Source: Panonychus citri
Taxonomy: Eukaryota > Arthropoda > Arachnida > Trombidiformes > Tetranychidae
Direction of reading: 5' to 3'
Length of the DNA stretch: 64,000 nt
Assembly: GCF_014898815.1 (NCBI RefSeq)
Contig: NW_026515497.1
Location: 682,001-746,000, forward strand
Under the pieces are notes generated by a model, which was not told where the DNA came from, did not search any database, and saw only the letters and a list, made by a program, of their open reading frames with translations. This document shows positions 21,435-34,210 of this stretch, in pieces; within the stretch, counting starts at the first letter, position 1; every line of letters starts with the position of its first letter. The position numbers were made by a program, and so were the translations under genes.

Positions 21435-22280
21435 TTAATAGACTTTGGGAAAAGGTCTTGAGATTTGAAGCCAACATTTATCGGACCATTTGCCCTTATT
21501 TTCATCGATAACGTGAACAGCGTAAGCGGGTCTCGGTTTATCTGAGGTGTTCGGTTGACTCCGATGAACCAATGCACCGTCGAAGACTAAACAAGACCCT
21601 CGAGGAACGGGAACTGGGACGAAAGCGGAATCTTCAAACTCTTTTGGTGGACCATCGAATGCTACCTTAACGCCATTCTCATCAACTGAACGGATGAATC
21701 GACGATGAGGTGGTTCTACATGAGAACCTGGAATAACCTCAAGACATCCGTTTTCTGTGGTCACATCGGTCAATGCGATCCAAAGAGCGCAAAGACTGTC
21801 AACTGGTTCGGTGAATAAAAACTCAAGATCTTTATGAGGTGTCACTTCTGAACCAGTTCGAGGATTTTTAAAAACAACGATACCTTGACAAACGGCTGGA
21901 TCTTGATAGTTGATCGCTTTTAGAACACTTTTAACCCGATCGTTAAAGGTCACTTTGTAAAACTTTTCATTGCCCAAGTGAAGACCATGGCCGAGCTTTT
22001 GTAAACAAAGACTTCGAGGTAAAATGAGTTCGCCTTTTTCATTAAAAGCTTTTTGCTCGAAAAAGAAACCCGCTTTATCACCGGAGGCCATATAATAATC
22101 CGTGGGTCGATGTAAATTACCTGGGGCAATGATACTACGATGCTCGTTTAGGTCCAAATTTTCAACGATATCTTTCATTTCCTTTACGAGTTCATCAACT
22201 TCTTCTTGAGAGAGAAAGTTATGAATTAAACCATATCCATTTTTATGGTAATCTTTCAATTCTGCCTCGTAATTAACCAT
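21435..22280 (-). CDS. PHYHD1: PHYHD1-type Fe(II)/2-oxoglutarate dioxygenase, copy 1
   Basis: Single coding exon, 281 residues from MVNYEAELKDYHKNGY to FPKVY, the usual length for phytanoyl-CoA dioxygenase domain-containing protein 1. The iron triad is visible as HKD in SEVTPHKDLEF plus the distal His in GALVHRS. The 2-oxoglutarate-binding Arg is in SDKPRPAY. NGCLEVIPGSH and RGSCLVFDG are family signatures. The leader contains one intron (22293-22449; donor CAATCAG|GTAATT, acceptor TTTCTAG|ATTCC), and TATATAAATA lies at 22545-22554 on the minus strand. The physiological substrate of PHYHD1 is not established. It is the left member of a tandem duplication whose second copy is broken. Confidence 0.93.
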   Translation of the reverse strand: MVNYEAELKDYHKNGYGLIHNFLSQEEVDELVKEMKDIVENLDLNEHRSIIAPGNLHRPTDYYMASGDKAGFFFEQKAFNEKGELILPRSLCLQKLGHGLHLGNEKFYKVTFNDRVKSVLKAINYQDPAVCQGIVVFKNPRTGSEVTPHKDLEFLFTEPVDSLCALWIALTDVTTENGCLEVIPGSHVEPPHRRFIRSVDENGVKVAFDGPPKEFEDSAFVPVPVPRGSCLVFDGALVHRSQPNTSDKPRPAYAVHVIDENKGKWSDKCWLQISRPFPKVY

Positions 22281-23770
22281 AATTAGTGGAATCTAGAAAA
22301 AAATCAACAAAGAAACAATCAAATAATAATCAAAAATAACAATTAGTAAATCAAGAGGAGGAAAACTTAATAAGATCAAAGATTTAGATTCAATTGAACA
22401 GAGGGAACAAAAAAGTTAATCAAATTAGTCTAATTAACTAGATAATTACCTGATTGGTGATAATTTCGTTGAACAGGTAAAATAAAATGGACAATTTGTT
22501 AATTGTTCACTTCTAATTGTGATCAATTGTCGTTTTCGATCGGCTATTTATATACTGACATCGATGGTGAATTAAATTCAATTGGAAGATCGTTGAGACT
22601 CGTGATCATGATAATCAATTGTTTTGACACGTTTATCAACCTTTTTTAATTGTTGATCATCCCTCTAACTGGGTTGATTAGTTAATTGTCAATCCTACTT
22701 ATTATTATTATTGTTGAATGTTGGTGATCCTTGAGATTTCAATGACTAATCAATTGTGATTAAAAACAAAATCCAGTGCAAATCAATGCACCACCACCTC
22801 GATGATTATCAATTAACGAGAATTAAACATCGTCAAGATCAAGTCGAACGATTTTAATTGTTTTAATATAATCTATCAATTCAATCAATTCAATTGATGA
22901 GTCCATTGTTGTTATACTTTGATACCAAATTGATGATTATTTTTCTCATCAATTGAAAATTCAATTGATTACTTGATTAGTGTGATAACTTTTTAATTTG
23001 TCTGCTCTATGAGCTAATTAATCATCACAAGGTAACTTTAAGTTTGAACTTTTGCCAAGTTAATCAATTCATTGAGATTTTCATAATCTCAATTGATTAA
23101 CTAATTGTAGAAAATCAGTTTAGTCTATCTACTTGATCAATGAAAAGAGACACAGACTCATATTCAAAGTTAATCAATTCAGATTTAGTGCTCACCGACA
23201 CAATTAGTGTTAATTATGAGTTCGAACGCGAAATTTACAGCAATTGTGCTAATCGAATGTGACCTTGTTGTTATTCCGTCAAGTAATCGACGATCGAGAT
23301 GAGAATATCGCTCGAAATCAGGTAAGTTTTATCCTTAGGAAATTCTATAAAAACTTATTCTTTTTCATTTTTTCTCTTTGTATTAATCACATCCAAATCG
23401 ATAATCTGAATATCAAATCCAATCGATCAATTAAATCCGAGTCAATGGATTAACAAATCTTTTTACTCAACTTTTCAAGATTAAATTCTATTATTTGAAA
23501 TTAGTTAATCCATACCAACAATTAGTCTCAATGGTGAACTTTAGTTTTCGTTGAGACAAATTTTTCTTCTTTTGGTTTAATTGTGATTTTAGAGCAATTA
23601 AATCATTTCTTTGATTAATTTATTCATTTTTTCATATATTTTTTGTTTTCATCTTCAATTCCGTTATTCTTATTATTTTGTGTATCATCTAGTAACTTTC
23701 GTTTCTTTCGTCACCAAAAGTCGTTATAAACGTAGATCAAGTAATGATTTAAATCGTTGGAGGAATTAGA
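22281..23770. promoter_or_regulatory. PHYHD1 copy 1 leader, promoter and spacer
   Basis: It holds the 5' UTR intron 22293-22449 and the TATA box 22545-22554 of copy 1. From about 23530 to 23760 lies a segment nearly identical to 26000-26210 upstream of RIOK3, marking the spacer of a 2.3-2.5-kb tandem duplication. An imperfect hairpin centred near 23085 pairs GTTAATCAATT..TGAGATT with AATCTCAATTGATTAAC. No other gene seen. Confidence 0.6.
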
Positions 23771-24618
23771 TTAATAAACTCTGGGAAAAGGCTTCGAAAG
23801 CTGAAGCCAACATTTATCAGACCATTTGTTTTCGGCTTCATCAATGAAATGAACAACGTAAGCGGGTCTCGGTTTATCTGAGGTGTTCGGTTTACTCCGA
23901 TGGACCAATGAACCATCGAAGACTAAACATGACCCTCGAGGAACGGGAACTGGGACGAAAGCGGAATCGTCATATGATCCTGGTGGATTATCGAAAGCTG
24001 CCTTGACTCCGTTTTCATCAACTGATCGGATAAATCGACGTCGGGGTGGATCTACATGAGAACCTGGAATAACCTCAAGACATCCGTTTTCTGTGGTCAC
24101 ATCGGTCAATGCGACCCAAATAGCGCAGAGTCTATCAACTGGTTCGGTGTATAAAAATTCAGCATCTTTATGGGGAGACACTTCTGAACCAGTTCGAGGA
24201 TTTTTAAAAACAAGGATACTCTGACAAACGGCTGCATCAACAAACTTAATGGTCTTTAAGATGCTTTTAACCCGATCATTAAAGGTCACTTTGATAAACT
24301 TATCGTTTTCAACGTGAAGACCATGACCAAGTTTCTGTAAACATTGACTGCGAGGTAAAATGAGCTCACCCTTTTCATTGAAAGCTTTTTCCTCGAAAAA
24401 GAAACCCGCTTTATCGCCTGAGGCAAAATAGTAATCACTCGTTTGTTTCAAATTTCCAGGGGTGATGATAGCACGATGCTCGTTTAGGTCCACATTCTCG
24501 ACGATATCTGCCAATTACTTGATGAGTTCATCAACTTCTTCTTGAGAGAGAAAGTTATGGATTAGTCCATATCCATTTTTATGGTAATCTTTCAATTCTG
24601 CCTCGTAATTGACCATAA
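23771..24618 (-). pseudogene. PHYHD1-type dioxygenase copy 2, disabled by a nonsense codon
   Basis: It aligns with copy 1 from MVNYEAELKDYHKNGYGLIH to FPRVY. At codon 34, copy 1 has GAA and this copy has TAA (VDELIK-stop-LADIVEN). The following 247 codons are fully open and keep HKD, the distal His and the PRPAY Arg, but contain no ATG, so no internal restart can rescue it. Two more changes hit expression: the leader donor GT is GG (plus-strand C at about 24762), and TATATAAATA is TACATAAATA (24858-24867). Intact residues outside these lesions imply recent loss. Read-through or a sequencing error at the stop is possible, but three independent lesions make a pseudogene more likely. Confidence 0.85.
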
Positions 24619-26454
24619 TTAGTGGAATCTAGGAAAAAAATCAAAAACAACAGTTAGTAAATCAAGAGGAGAAAAACTTAATAATTAAAGATTTAGATTC
24701 AATTGAACAGAGGGGACAAAAAACTAATTAAGTTAACTATAGTCTAATTGCCTGGATAATTCCCTGATTGTTGATAATTTCGTTGAACAGGTAAAATAAA
24801 ATGGACAATTTGTTAATTGTTCACTTCAAATTGTGATCAACTGTTGTTTCAACCGACTATTTATGTAACGAAAGAGGCTAAAAATCCGGTTCATTTTGTA
24901 AATCATTTAGATTTGTTATCATGATAATCAATTGTTTTGGCACGTTTATCAACCTCTTTTTTAATTGTTGATCATCCCTCTGGGCTGATTAGTTAATTGT
25001 CAATCCTTCTTATTATTACTGATGTTGGTCCTTGAGATTTCATTAACTATAAATAATATGAAATAAAATTCAGTGCAAATCAAATCAGGATGTCAATTAC
25101 ATTGTTGTTATATCAATACTTTCACATCAAATTGATAAGCATTTGTTTTCCTCGGTTGCAAATTCAATTGACTAGTGTAATAACTTTTAATTTGTCTAGT
25201 TTAGATACTCTATAAGTCCTAACTGATCATCATCAAGATAATTTTAAGTTTGAATTTTTGCCAAGTCAACCATCATAATCGTAATTAACTATTGTGGTTG
25301 ATCAATGAAAAGAGACTCATATTCATCCCTCTATAAAATATTCAGATTCAATTCATTTGTATTGATTGGCCGATCGAGCATAAAATTTGCTCAATCAATC
25401 AGTGACTTTGATACATCATTTCGCCAAGGAATTGACCATCAGAGTGAATTAAAGTTGAATTTTCTTCTTGTGATAAGTAAAAAGATTAGCTAATCCATCG
25501 ACTTTTAACAACAAATACTGTAAATTGATCAATTGAATATGGAAATTAAATGATCGATTGGCTCACCTTCAACACTCATCTTAACCTGAGGGAAAAACTT
25601 TTGAGAATATAATTACCATTCATGATAATTCATTCGTTTTTAGAGACATCTCAGGGGGGGAACTCACCTAATCGAGGCCACTCAAACGATGGGAATAGAA
25701 AGTTTCGAGCTTAATTCTGACCCTTATAATCAAATTTTCTCATTAATCACATCAACCTTTAGTCTCGAAATCCACACAAACCGTTCCTTGTGTATTCGAA
25801 AACATATCCTGCAAACATCTTTGTGATAAATCAACTCGATCTCGAAAAATCGGCCACTTCCTGAAAATCCCCAAACTTTTTCTCCACAAAATAAAAAAAA
25901 AGAGAAAATGTTAAACAGAAAATTGAAATTCCCGCGAAAAGAATTTGTTACTAAAATGTAACCATAGCAACCAACATATGGCCTCAGATGAGAAATTGAG
26001 TCAATTTAATTGAGTTTTCGTTGAGAAAAAATTTTCTTCTTTTGGTTTAATTGTGATTTTAGAGCAATTAAATCATTTCTTTGATTAATTTATTCATTTT
26101 TTCATATATTTTTTGTTTTCATCTTCAATTCCGTTATTCTTATTTTTGTGTATCATCTTATTTGGCTTCTTCAATTCTCTCCATCATCTAGTAACTTTCA
26201 TCTCTTTCATTGTTTGTACAGATTTACGTAGATATTTATTATTTACTATAAATTCATCTCTTCTAATTTCACCTCTTTTGCTTTTTTTATACTAATCAGT
26301 CCATCAAAACGATCATTTTTTCATACTTATTATATAAATAAGTGTACATATATATATAAATTTATAAATTATTTCATTAATTGTATAAATAATCTCATCA
26401 ATTTTTTTGTTCTCTTTGAGCCAATTTTTTTACATTACATCATTCATAGTCAAA
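24619..26454. promoter_or_regulatory. Spacer and RIOK3 upstream region with consensus RFX X-box
   Basis: It contains the decayed promoter of PHYHD1 copy 2 and the duplicated spacer (26000-26210). GTAACCATAGCAAC at 25958-25971 matches the X-box consensus GTNRCC-N2-RGYAAC exactly, with GC-rich CCCGCGAAAA 20 bp to its left. TATA-rich DNA at 26330-26380 precedes RIOK3. No ORF supported. Confidence 0.5.
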
Positions 26455-29285
26455 ATGTCTTGTTGGGATAAAAGAAAATTAACTGAAGGTTTATCTAACG
26501 TTTCCAATGGAATCAATCCTGCCAATAACCATAAGGATGACAAAGGAAGTGTCCAAGGGAAGATTGAACCTGGTAATCATGATGGTGGCGGTAAACTAAG
26601 GGTTGAAAAGATTGTCTATGGTTGTGAAGGTGAAAAAGGAGTAAGTGATAGGATCGAGAAAGAAATGATTCCTGAGGTATCTTTTGGTGAGATAATGAAT
26701 GAACAATATGCATCTTATTTGATGGAGAAAGAAGGATTACCAGGAGAAAATTTTACCAATCAACTGGTTAATACGACCGAGACTCTATCAACTGATTTAA
26801 ACGATGATAGCAAATTATTGAATCCAATTGAAACAGTTACAGGTGATTTCCAAATTCCAGATGATAATGAATCTACTGACAATGATCTGCTTTTGGCTCA
26901 AATGCTACAAGAAGAGTTTGACAAAGAGTTCAATGATCACCTTGAAAGGTAATATATTTATCTTTTTCTACTTGTTCAATTTTCCAATTTATCATTGAAA
27001 CATTTAAAGATGAGGTAATAACAGCTACTTGTTACATTTAACCATAGATTCTGTCATCATTCAGGTTAACCTAATGTTAATTTAACCTGTTTTCTATTTC
27101 CTTTTTCAGAAGATTTTCTCTCTTTCAATTTGTTACTTGAGATCATCAAAGCCTAGGAATTAATTTAGGTTTTGTTTTTGTCTGAATTAGTGGAATAGTC
27201 AATCATTACCACTTCAACTATTTCCTTTTCCAATATTTTATCTTATAGATTTTTTCCTTCATTCTTTTTATTTCTAATTATCTAATAATTTATCTTTCTC
27301 TCTTTTCACCTGTAGCCAAAAGGAAACCGTGACAACAACCAATAAGCAGGAAAGTGTCAGTGTATCTTTTTGTCCTTCTCGTCCGATTCCCAATTCATCA
27401 ACAAGTGAATCTGACGTTGAAGATGATACAATACCTGGTGGGGAATATCGTGAATGGGATTCATTTTCCAGTGTTGAGAAAGGTACATCAGCAATTACAC
27501 TTGGAAGAAAAGGTTTTGCTAAAAATGCTGAAGGTTCTTACACCACGAAACATGACCCAACGGTTTGTGGTCGTCGGAATGCTTGTCGAGTGATGGATTT
27601 TGATGTCGCTGTTAAAACAGGTACGTTCAGGATCTTAATTGTTATGACCATTATTTATCCAAATCTTTATCTCTCATATTTCTATCCATCACATTTACCA
27701 TCACAATAACAACATTCATAGAGAAAGAGAAAAAAAAAAGATTGAATTTAAAACCCATTCACAAAATTGAACTGAATTTAAGTGACTATGAGTAATTGAT
27801 CATTTGACTCAATGATCTAAATGACTTTGATTATACGGATATTCAGGAAGTTATCCCGTTATTATTGATGAATATTAACAGAAAATAATTAACTATCATT
27901 ATCCTCTTTATCAACCACTTTGTCACCATCAACATACTCTCATTTTGAATTGGTTTTGTCTCAATTTAAGATAACAATCAAATTGATATTTTTGATATAA
28001 CATAGGAGACGGTGGTGGGTTTGATATGAAATTGAACAACAACGTTTTCAATGCCCTCAAGGTTCATTCAAAGAAGGAAAGTAAACGAGCAGCTCGACTT
28101 CGCCAGGCCAAGGAAAAATCTACCGTTGAACATGTTATGGATGAAAAGACTCGTCTTTCCCTTTATAAATTGCTTAATCGTGGTATCTTGGATGAGGTTA
28201 ACGGTACAATTTCAACCGGTAAAGAATCACATGTTTACCATGGTATTGGCGGTGACCCCGAGAAACAGATAACCTGTGGTGAGGTGGCAATTAAAGTTTA
28301 CAAGACAACCCTAAATGAGTTTAAAAATCGTGAGGCTTACATCAAAGATGATCATAGATTTAAGGATAAATTTTCACGGCAAAATCCACGCAAGATAATC
28401 CATTTATGGGCTGAAAAAGAGATGCACAATTTAATCCGAATTAAGAGAGCAGGTATCCCTTGTCCCGAAGTTGTTATGCTAAAAGATCATATTCTTGTGA
28501 TGAAATTTATTGGGATGGATGGTAAACACGCTCCATCACTGAAAGATGCTAAACTATCATCAACTCAATTATCTCAAGCTTACCAAAATGTTGTTGAGGT
28601 GATTAATTATTGAGAATCAATTTGATTACCTCAATTGATTTAATTTTGTAAATTCATTTTTCTTTCTTCAAAATTTTCTGTTTTAGATAATGAAAAAGAT
28701 GTACGGTAAATGTGAATTGATTCATGGTGATTTAAGTGAATACAATTTACTTTGGTATTCCAACAAAGTTTGGGTTATCGATGTGAGTCAATCGGTTCTC
28801 ACTAATCATCCCTTCTCACTCCATTTTCTTTCGCGAGATTGTCTCAATGTTACCAAGGTAAATTTTTAATTTTCGATTTTCGATTCTACTTACTTTGTTC
28901 TTTTTCTAATGTTATTCTTTTTTCCATCTTTTTTGGTTAACAGTTTTTCGAAAAATGTGGCCTACAAGAGATCAGATCAAGCGGTGAACTTTTCTATGAT
29001 ATTACTGGCAAAGAATTGGAAGGAAATGATCTAGGAGATATCGATCATCTTGCTAATATAGTAGATTATGAACGAAACGTTGAACTATTGACCTATGGAG
29101 TAAACAGTAAAGTGGACAATTTCGAGGAATTGTTTGAACGAAGTGTCCTCGAAAGGGAAAACGCTGCTCTCAACGGAAATAACAATAAATATCAATCTAA
29201 AGGAACACCTTGTTACTCATCTTCCTCTTCCTCTTCAACTGGATCATCATCAAATGGTTCTCGAAAGAAACGACCATCTCATTGA
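26455..29285 (+). CDS. RIOK3: RIOK3, atypical serine/threonine kinase
   Basis: Exons 26455-26948, 27316-27620, 28006-28598, 28687-28857 and 28944-29285 join in frame to 634 residues. The N-terminal region has SFGEIMNEQYASYLMEKEG and LLLAQMLQEEFDKEFN, followed by TTKHDPTVCGRRN, all RIOK3-specific. The RIO domain shows the ATP-binding STGKESHVYHG, KTTLNEFKNREAYIKDD, WAEKEMHNL, catalytic loop HGDLSEYN and metal-binding IDVSQSV. RIO3 kinases associate with pre-40S ribosomes and in vertebrates with innate immune signalling. The C-terminus is Ser/Gly-rich and ends in a basic patch (SRKKRPSH). Exon 1 starts at MSCWDKRK; an in-frame upstream non-ATG extension is not needed. It is tandem with PSAT1, 1.4 kb downstream. 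Confidence 0.95.
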
Positions 29286-30730
29286 CCGAGGACTAAAATT
29301 AACTATCAATGAAAATTTAATCAACTGTGAGAAGTAAACAAAAAAAAACGCTCTTGAAAAACGAATAGAAATTCAAAAAAAAACAATAAGAGTAACAAAA
29401 TATTTGAAAAAAAAATTCGAGGTTCCAATGGGAAGCCAAATGTTCACCTTCGATCGTCAAATGTACAAAGAAAGTAAAAATCACCAAAAAAAAAAGACAA
29501 TTGGACATTGTGATGGTCAAGAAAATCAACTTAACTGTCACAATATCGTTAATTATAACAATCTCGGATTTAATCATTGGAAACCTAAATGATCCTGATC
29601 AGTTGAATCGCAATCACTAATTAAACCTTTCATTGTCTAATTTATAACGTTAATTAGTTGGAGAGAAAAAAATTACAACCAAGTGATACAAAATTTGCAA
29701 AAAAAAAGTCAACTCAATAAAATTAATGTGGCAATGAAATCTCACAATTAAATCTAATCAAATGGTTTTAATTTCACTAAATCAACTTGATTTGTTTATT
29801 ATCCAAGTTTAGGTTTGATTGAATGAGAAAAACAAAACTCATTCAATTGTTACAATAAAATAATTTCCTCTGATTTAATCGAGATAATTTATCTTAATTA
29901 CTTTGATCGTAACATAGATGACAGAATTACTGATAAATTGTAACTGTTTATTGGATAGAATTAATTTTCCAACAATCAACTGTTACCAATCACTAAATCA
30001 ATATAATCAATTGTGATGAACAATCAGCAATCAAATTGATTGTTTATCTTACCTACACCAAGTAAATCATGAAGATGAATCAACTAAAATAGTCATTAAT
30101 CTATTGATTATCATAACCAATACAATGTCAATCATATTTAATCAAACAATTTCTTGATTATCATTAGATAATCAAGATAATCAGTTAGATTGATTTTCTT
30201 TGATTCCGAAAATGATTCTCAGTTTTTTTCTTATGAGATTTTCCCTCATCTCATTTCTGTAAACACATAAGTCGATATAAAAACGAACTGACTTTTTCTT
30301 GATTCTCTCAGTGATTAATTGATTTAGTTACTAATTTCCATTTTCTATTTTGTTACTATCAACTTGTTGAAGGATTGGAAATCAAATTGTGATAATTAAA
30401 TAATCAAAAGAGTTTGTTATTCATGTTGAGAGATTTTATTTTCTAATCCTATCAAGTTAACTCTCTGTTGTTTTGATATTTTTAGTTGGTACTTTTTTCA
30501 TCCTTTACATCATCATTTTCATCATTTTCTCCTCATCATCATCTTCGTCATCATCCTCGTCATCATCCAGTCTCTGTTCAAGGTTATTTGCTTGAAAAAT
30601 TCGTATAATTAACCTTGATAATTAACTCATAGAGTTAAAAACACGTTTCAGTTTGGTTTTCTCGCTTCTCTTTTTCCCTTCTCTTATTAACTCTTTTGAT
30701 TTTTCAACAATCAATTCTAATTGTTTCAAT
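29286..30730. other. RIOK3 3' flank and PSAT1 upstream region
   Basis: AT-rich with possible poly(A) signals (AATAAA near 29717 and 29854). Short ORFs at 29317-29592 are Lys/Phe-rich reads of A/T tracts. Near 30520-30570 is a (CAT/ATC)n tract. No gene seen. Confidence 0.5.
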
Positions 30731-32242
30731 ATGGTTAATCAATATGGCCGATGTATTAACTTCTCCGCTGGACCTTCAAGATTACCTGAAGAGGTTAGTG
30801 ATTAATAAATTGTCTCTGAAAAGAGAATAAAATTTGTTCTTTTCTATTGTTGCTATGATGCATTTGATTTTCTCTTTGGAGAATTTTTTTGTTCTATTCT
30901 TTTTAACCCTTTTTCTTTCTGTGTCTCTTTTCTTTCGGTTTTTAGATTTTGGTAAAAGCTGCAAGTGAATTACTTAATTATGAAGGATCAGGATGTAGTG
31001 TTATGGGTAAGTAAACGTTAATCTTTCGTCAATTGTCATTCTAATTGTAACCAAGATTAATCTGTTAATCTCTTTTCTTTCTTTCAGAGCTTAGCCATAG
31101 ATCGGCTCAATTTAGTAAGATAATCACTGAGGCGGAAAATGATTTAAGGGAATTATTGTAAGTATTTGTTTTCTTCTATTGGTTTACAATTGAATTAATT
31201 TTCTTTGATTAACCTTTAAGGTCAGTGCCAGACACTCATGCGATTCTCTTCTTTCAAGGAGGTGGAACTGGTCAATTCTCAGCAATCGCCATGAATTTAT
31301 TATCTAATCCCAATGAATCTGCCGATTATCTTGTCACTGGTTCCTGGTCAAAAAAGGCGTTTGAAGAAGCTGCAAAATATGGTAAAGTGAAACAAGCCAA
31401 TCAACCAACCAAAGTTTTCACCTCAATTCCAGATTCATCTACCTGGAATATATCACCGGATGCCAAGTACGTTTACTATTGTGCCAATGAAACCATTCAT
31501 GGAATTGAATGGCACGAATTACCTAAAAGTGTGCCAGAAAACATTCCTCTTGTCGCCGATATGTCATCTAATTTCATGACTCGAGCTGTTGATGTCTCGA
31601 AATACGGTTTAATCTTTGCTGCAGCTCAGAAAAACATTGGAATCGGTGGATTAACGGTTGTCATAGTTCGTAAAGATTTAATTGGTAAATCACAACCAAT
31701 TACTCCAGTTACCTATGATTACAAACCGATGTTCGATAACAATTCACTTTACAACACTCCACCTTGTTTCGCGTTAGTATATATCGTTTTACATTTTTAA
31801 ATCATTGATCAATTGTTACAATATCAATTTCTGATTGTAAATCTTTTTTTTTCCTCATCTATTTTGTAGTATCTACATGACAAACCTTTACTTGAAATGG
31901 ATCAAAAAAGAGGGTGGACTTGCTGCTATGGAGGAAAATAGTAAAGTTAAATCGAAAATGATTTACGATACAATCGAAAATTCTAATGGTTATTATCATT
32001 CACCAATCGATGTTAACTGTCGAAGTCGAGTTACCATCCCTTTTAGAGTTGGTGGACCAACAGGTAATTCCGACCTGGAAGCCAAATTTCTCAAAGAAGC
32101 GATATCGGCCGGAATGATCCAACTTAAAGGCCATCGATCGGTTGGTGGGATACGAGCTTCGATTTTCAATGCCATCTCCATTGAAGATACCAAAACATTG
32201 GTACAATTTATGGAGCAATTTATGAAAGCTAATCCATTATAA
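30731..32242 (+). CDS. PSAT1: Phosphoserine aminotransferase
   Basis: Exons 30731-30793, 30946-31006, 31088-31157, 31221-31772 and 31870-32242 join to 372 residues, the normal size. The protein starts MVNQYGRCINFSAGPSRLPEE. It carries GGGTGQFSAIAMNLL (cofactor pocket), TGSWSKKA, ETIHGIEW, VADMSSNFMTR and the Schiff-base lysine in AAQKNIGIGG. The C-terminal half has RVTIPFRVGG and GHRSVGGIRASIFNA. It converts 3-phosphohydroxypyruvate and glutamate to phosphoserine and 2-oxoglutarate, step two of serine synthesis, using PLP in the cytosol. All introns are short GT-AG. No lesion seen. Confidence 0.96.
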
Positions 32243-33325
32243 AAAAAGATTGTTTCATTGAAACCACTAACAATTAACGAGACAATTGAGAGAATCTATT
32301 AATTAATTCTAACACTAATCCTGCCAACTTTATAATGAGTTAGCCAACAAACAAAACACAAAAATCAAGTTAACACAATAACAATTAAATGATTTATTAC
32401 AATGACAGCTTTATGTATATTTAATCAACCGCTAATTGTTGGTAAACATTTTTTTCTCTTCTCTCATTCAACTGGATTAAAGAGTTTAGGTCACATCGTC
32501 ATGTCAATACAAAGTCAATTCAATTGATTAAGTATCTTCTTCATCAATATTAACCTTTCACTTAACAATCATCCTGAGTCACTTAAATTGCCACAATTTA
32601 ACTTTAAAGAGCTGCAATGAGAAAAAAAAGAGACAACAATCAAACAAAAAAATCTAATCACATTAATAACCAATGAAGCCAAAAACTGAAAATTATGATC
32701 AACTGTTGACAATCAATTATTCAATCGATGACGTTTTGTAATTGTTGATTTAATTGAGATCAGTTGAATGATCGATACTGATCTTAATCAGTATCACCAA
32801 AATTAACAATCAATTCTAATGATTGGAGAGCAAAAAAAGAGTAAATTGTTGATAAATCGCGAAAAAGAAACTAAATCAAATCAAGAAAGTGAAACAACAA
32901 GAGATCATTTTTTTTGGAAACTTTTTCGCTTTTCATTCAAACTTTTAATTTCTCTTTAGCTAGAAATCAATTAAAATGAACTTTAATTCAATTGTCTGAA
33001 CTTCGTTTTTTTTAAAAATCCAGTTTAGTGACAAGAAGAAAAAGAAAATTCGAATGAATCGAATTTTGAATTTAGAGAAAAGACTTTGGAATATCCAAAG
33101 TTCCATTGTAAATGGAGAAAAGAACTTTTTGTTTATTCTTTCATTTCATTTTCTCTGCATCTCTCACATCGCGTTAATTAATTGATTCTGTGATCGTCAC
33201 ATAGGAAATGATAATCTTTGATTCTCTCCATTGGTTGAAAGATTTACTGTTATTCCGATCACTTTCGATTTCCTTTGAATTCTGTCTCCCGACCAATAAA
33301 TTTCTATTTTTCATTGTTTGTGTGA
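32243..33325. other. PSAT1 3' flank and intergenic DNA
   Basis: AT-rich, no ORF or RNA signature recognised. Confidence 0.45.
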
Positions 33326-34210
33326 TTTTCATTGAAAATTCGTCGATATGATTTCAAGGGGAAGTTGGAACTCGACCGGAGAACCAAGATGGGAGCTGAT
33401 TTGTTCCTTTCAAGATTGAGACCTTCAATTACGAGAAACATTAACCATGTTGAATGTTTTTCCACTCAAGCCTCAGCGTCCAACTCTCCCTGCGAATCTG
33501 ATTCTAGTCCATATCCCGTTGATCAAATACTTTTGAGTCCAGTCGTGGAAACATGAGAGCTTGAGTAACCTAGTAGTTAAGTCCTCTTTTCCGTGGTTCT
33601 AGTGGCGAAAACGATGGAAATTTTCTTGTGCAAATCGTAAGATTGATAATGAAAGTAATTCAAATAACCTGAACTGACCTATTGGCCTCGAACCAATGCT
33701 GCTGACATTATCTTCTGGAAGTAGTGATAATAGATATTCAGGTTGGCCTTACCGTAAATGGAAAGTCGAGTGAACGGCACACCTATTCCAGTAGATAATC
33801 GAGAGGAGAGCTCACGTAGCAATCGACGTTCATCCTTTAACCCCCAAATACTGTTGGAACATTGATCTTAGATGAATAAGTTTTTCTAATTTCCGAATTA
33901 ATTAAGCCACTTCCATTTACGACGTTGTCGAGTCAAGACTTCTTCGTCTCTATCAAATGCCACTTCTTCATGTTCTCAATGCCTCGTGTTGGTTATACGT
34001 TATCATGGGCTCTGGTTAACAGGGCCAAAGATTCAAATTTTAAAGCTCAATTTAATGCGAAATTTTTGTTGGTATGATGATCGCTGAAACCTTAGCTCAA
34101 ATCTTAGATGCGCCTTTCGGTGATGCCATTTATTGTTTAATCGATGTTGATAATAAACATAATTACCCGAAGTACTCAGGTCATATTTCATTAAATCACA
34201 TGAATGAGTA
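33326..34210. other. Coding-like, GC-richer patch with no intact frame (possible decayed gene)
   Basis: This stretch is visibly less AT-rich than its surroundings. The plus strand at 33392-33556 reads MGADLFLSRLRPSITRNINH..., which looks like a mitochondrial leader, then stops. Later plus-strand segments are open but in different frames (VVESRLLRLYQMPLLHVL near 33925; MMIAETLAQILDAPFGD near 34075). I do not recognise the protein, and stops separate every piece. It may be an old pseudogene or fast-evolving exons. Confidence 0.35.

Noticed and set aside
33670..33770. tRNA on the minus strand (T-arm-like ATTGG-TTCGAGG-CCAAT and B-box-like GGTTCGAGGCC)
   Set aside because: No A box, D-arm or seven-base acceptor stem can be placed; only the T-arm resemblance exists.
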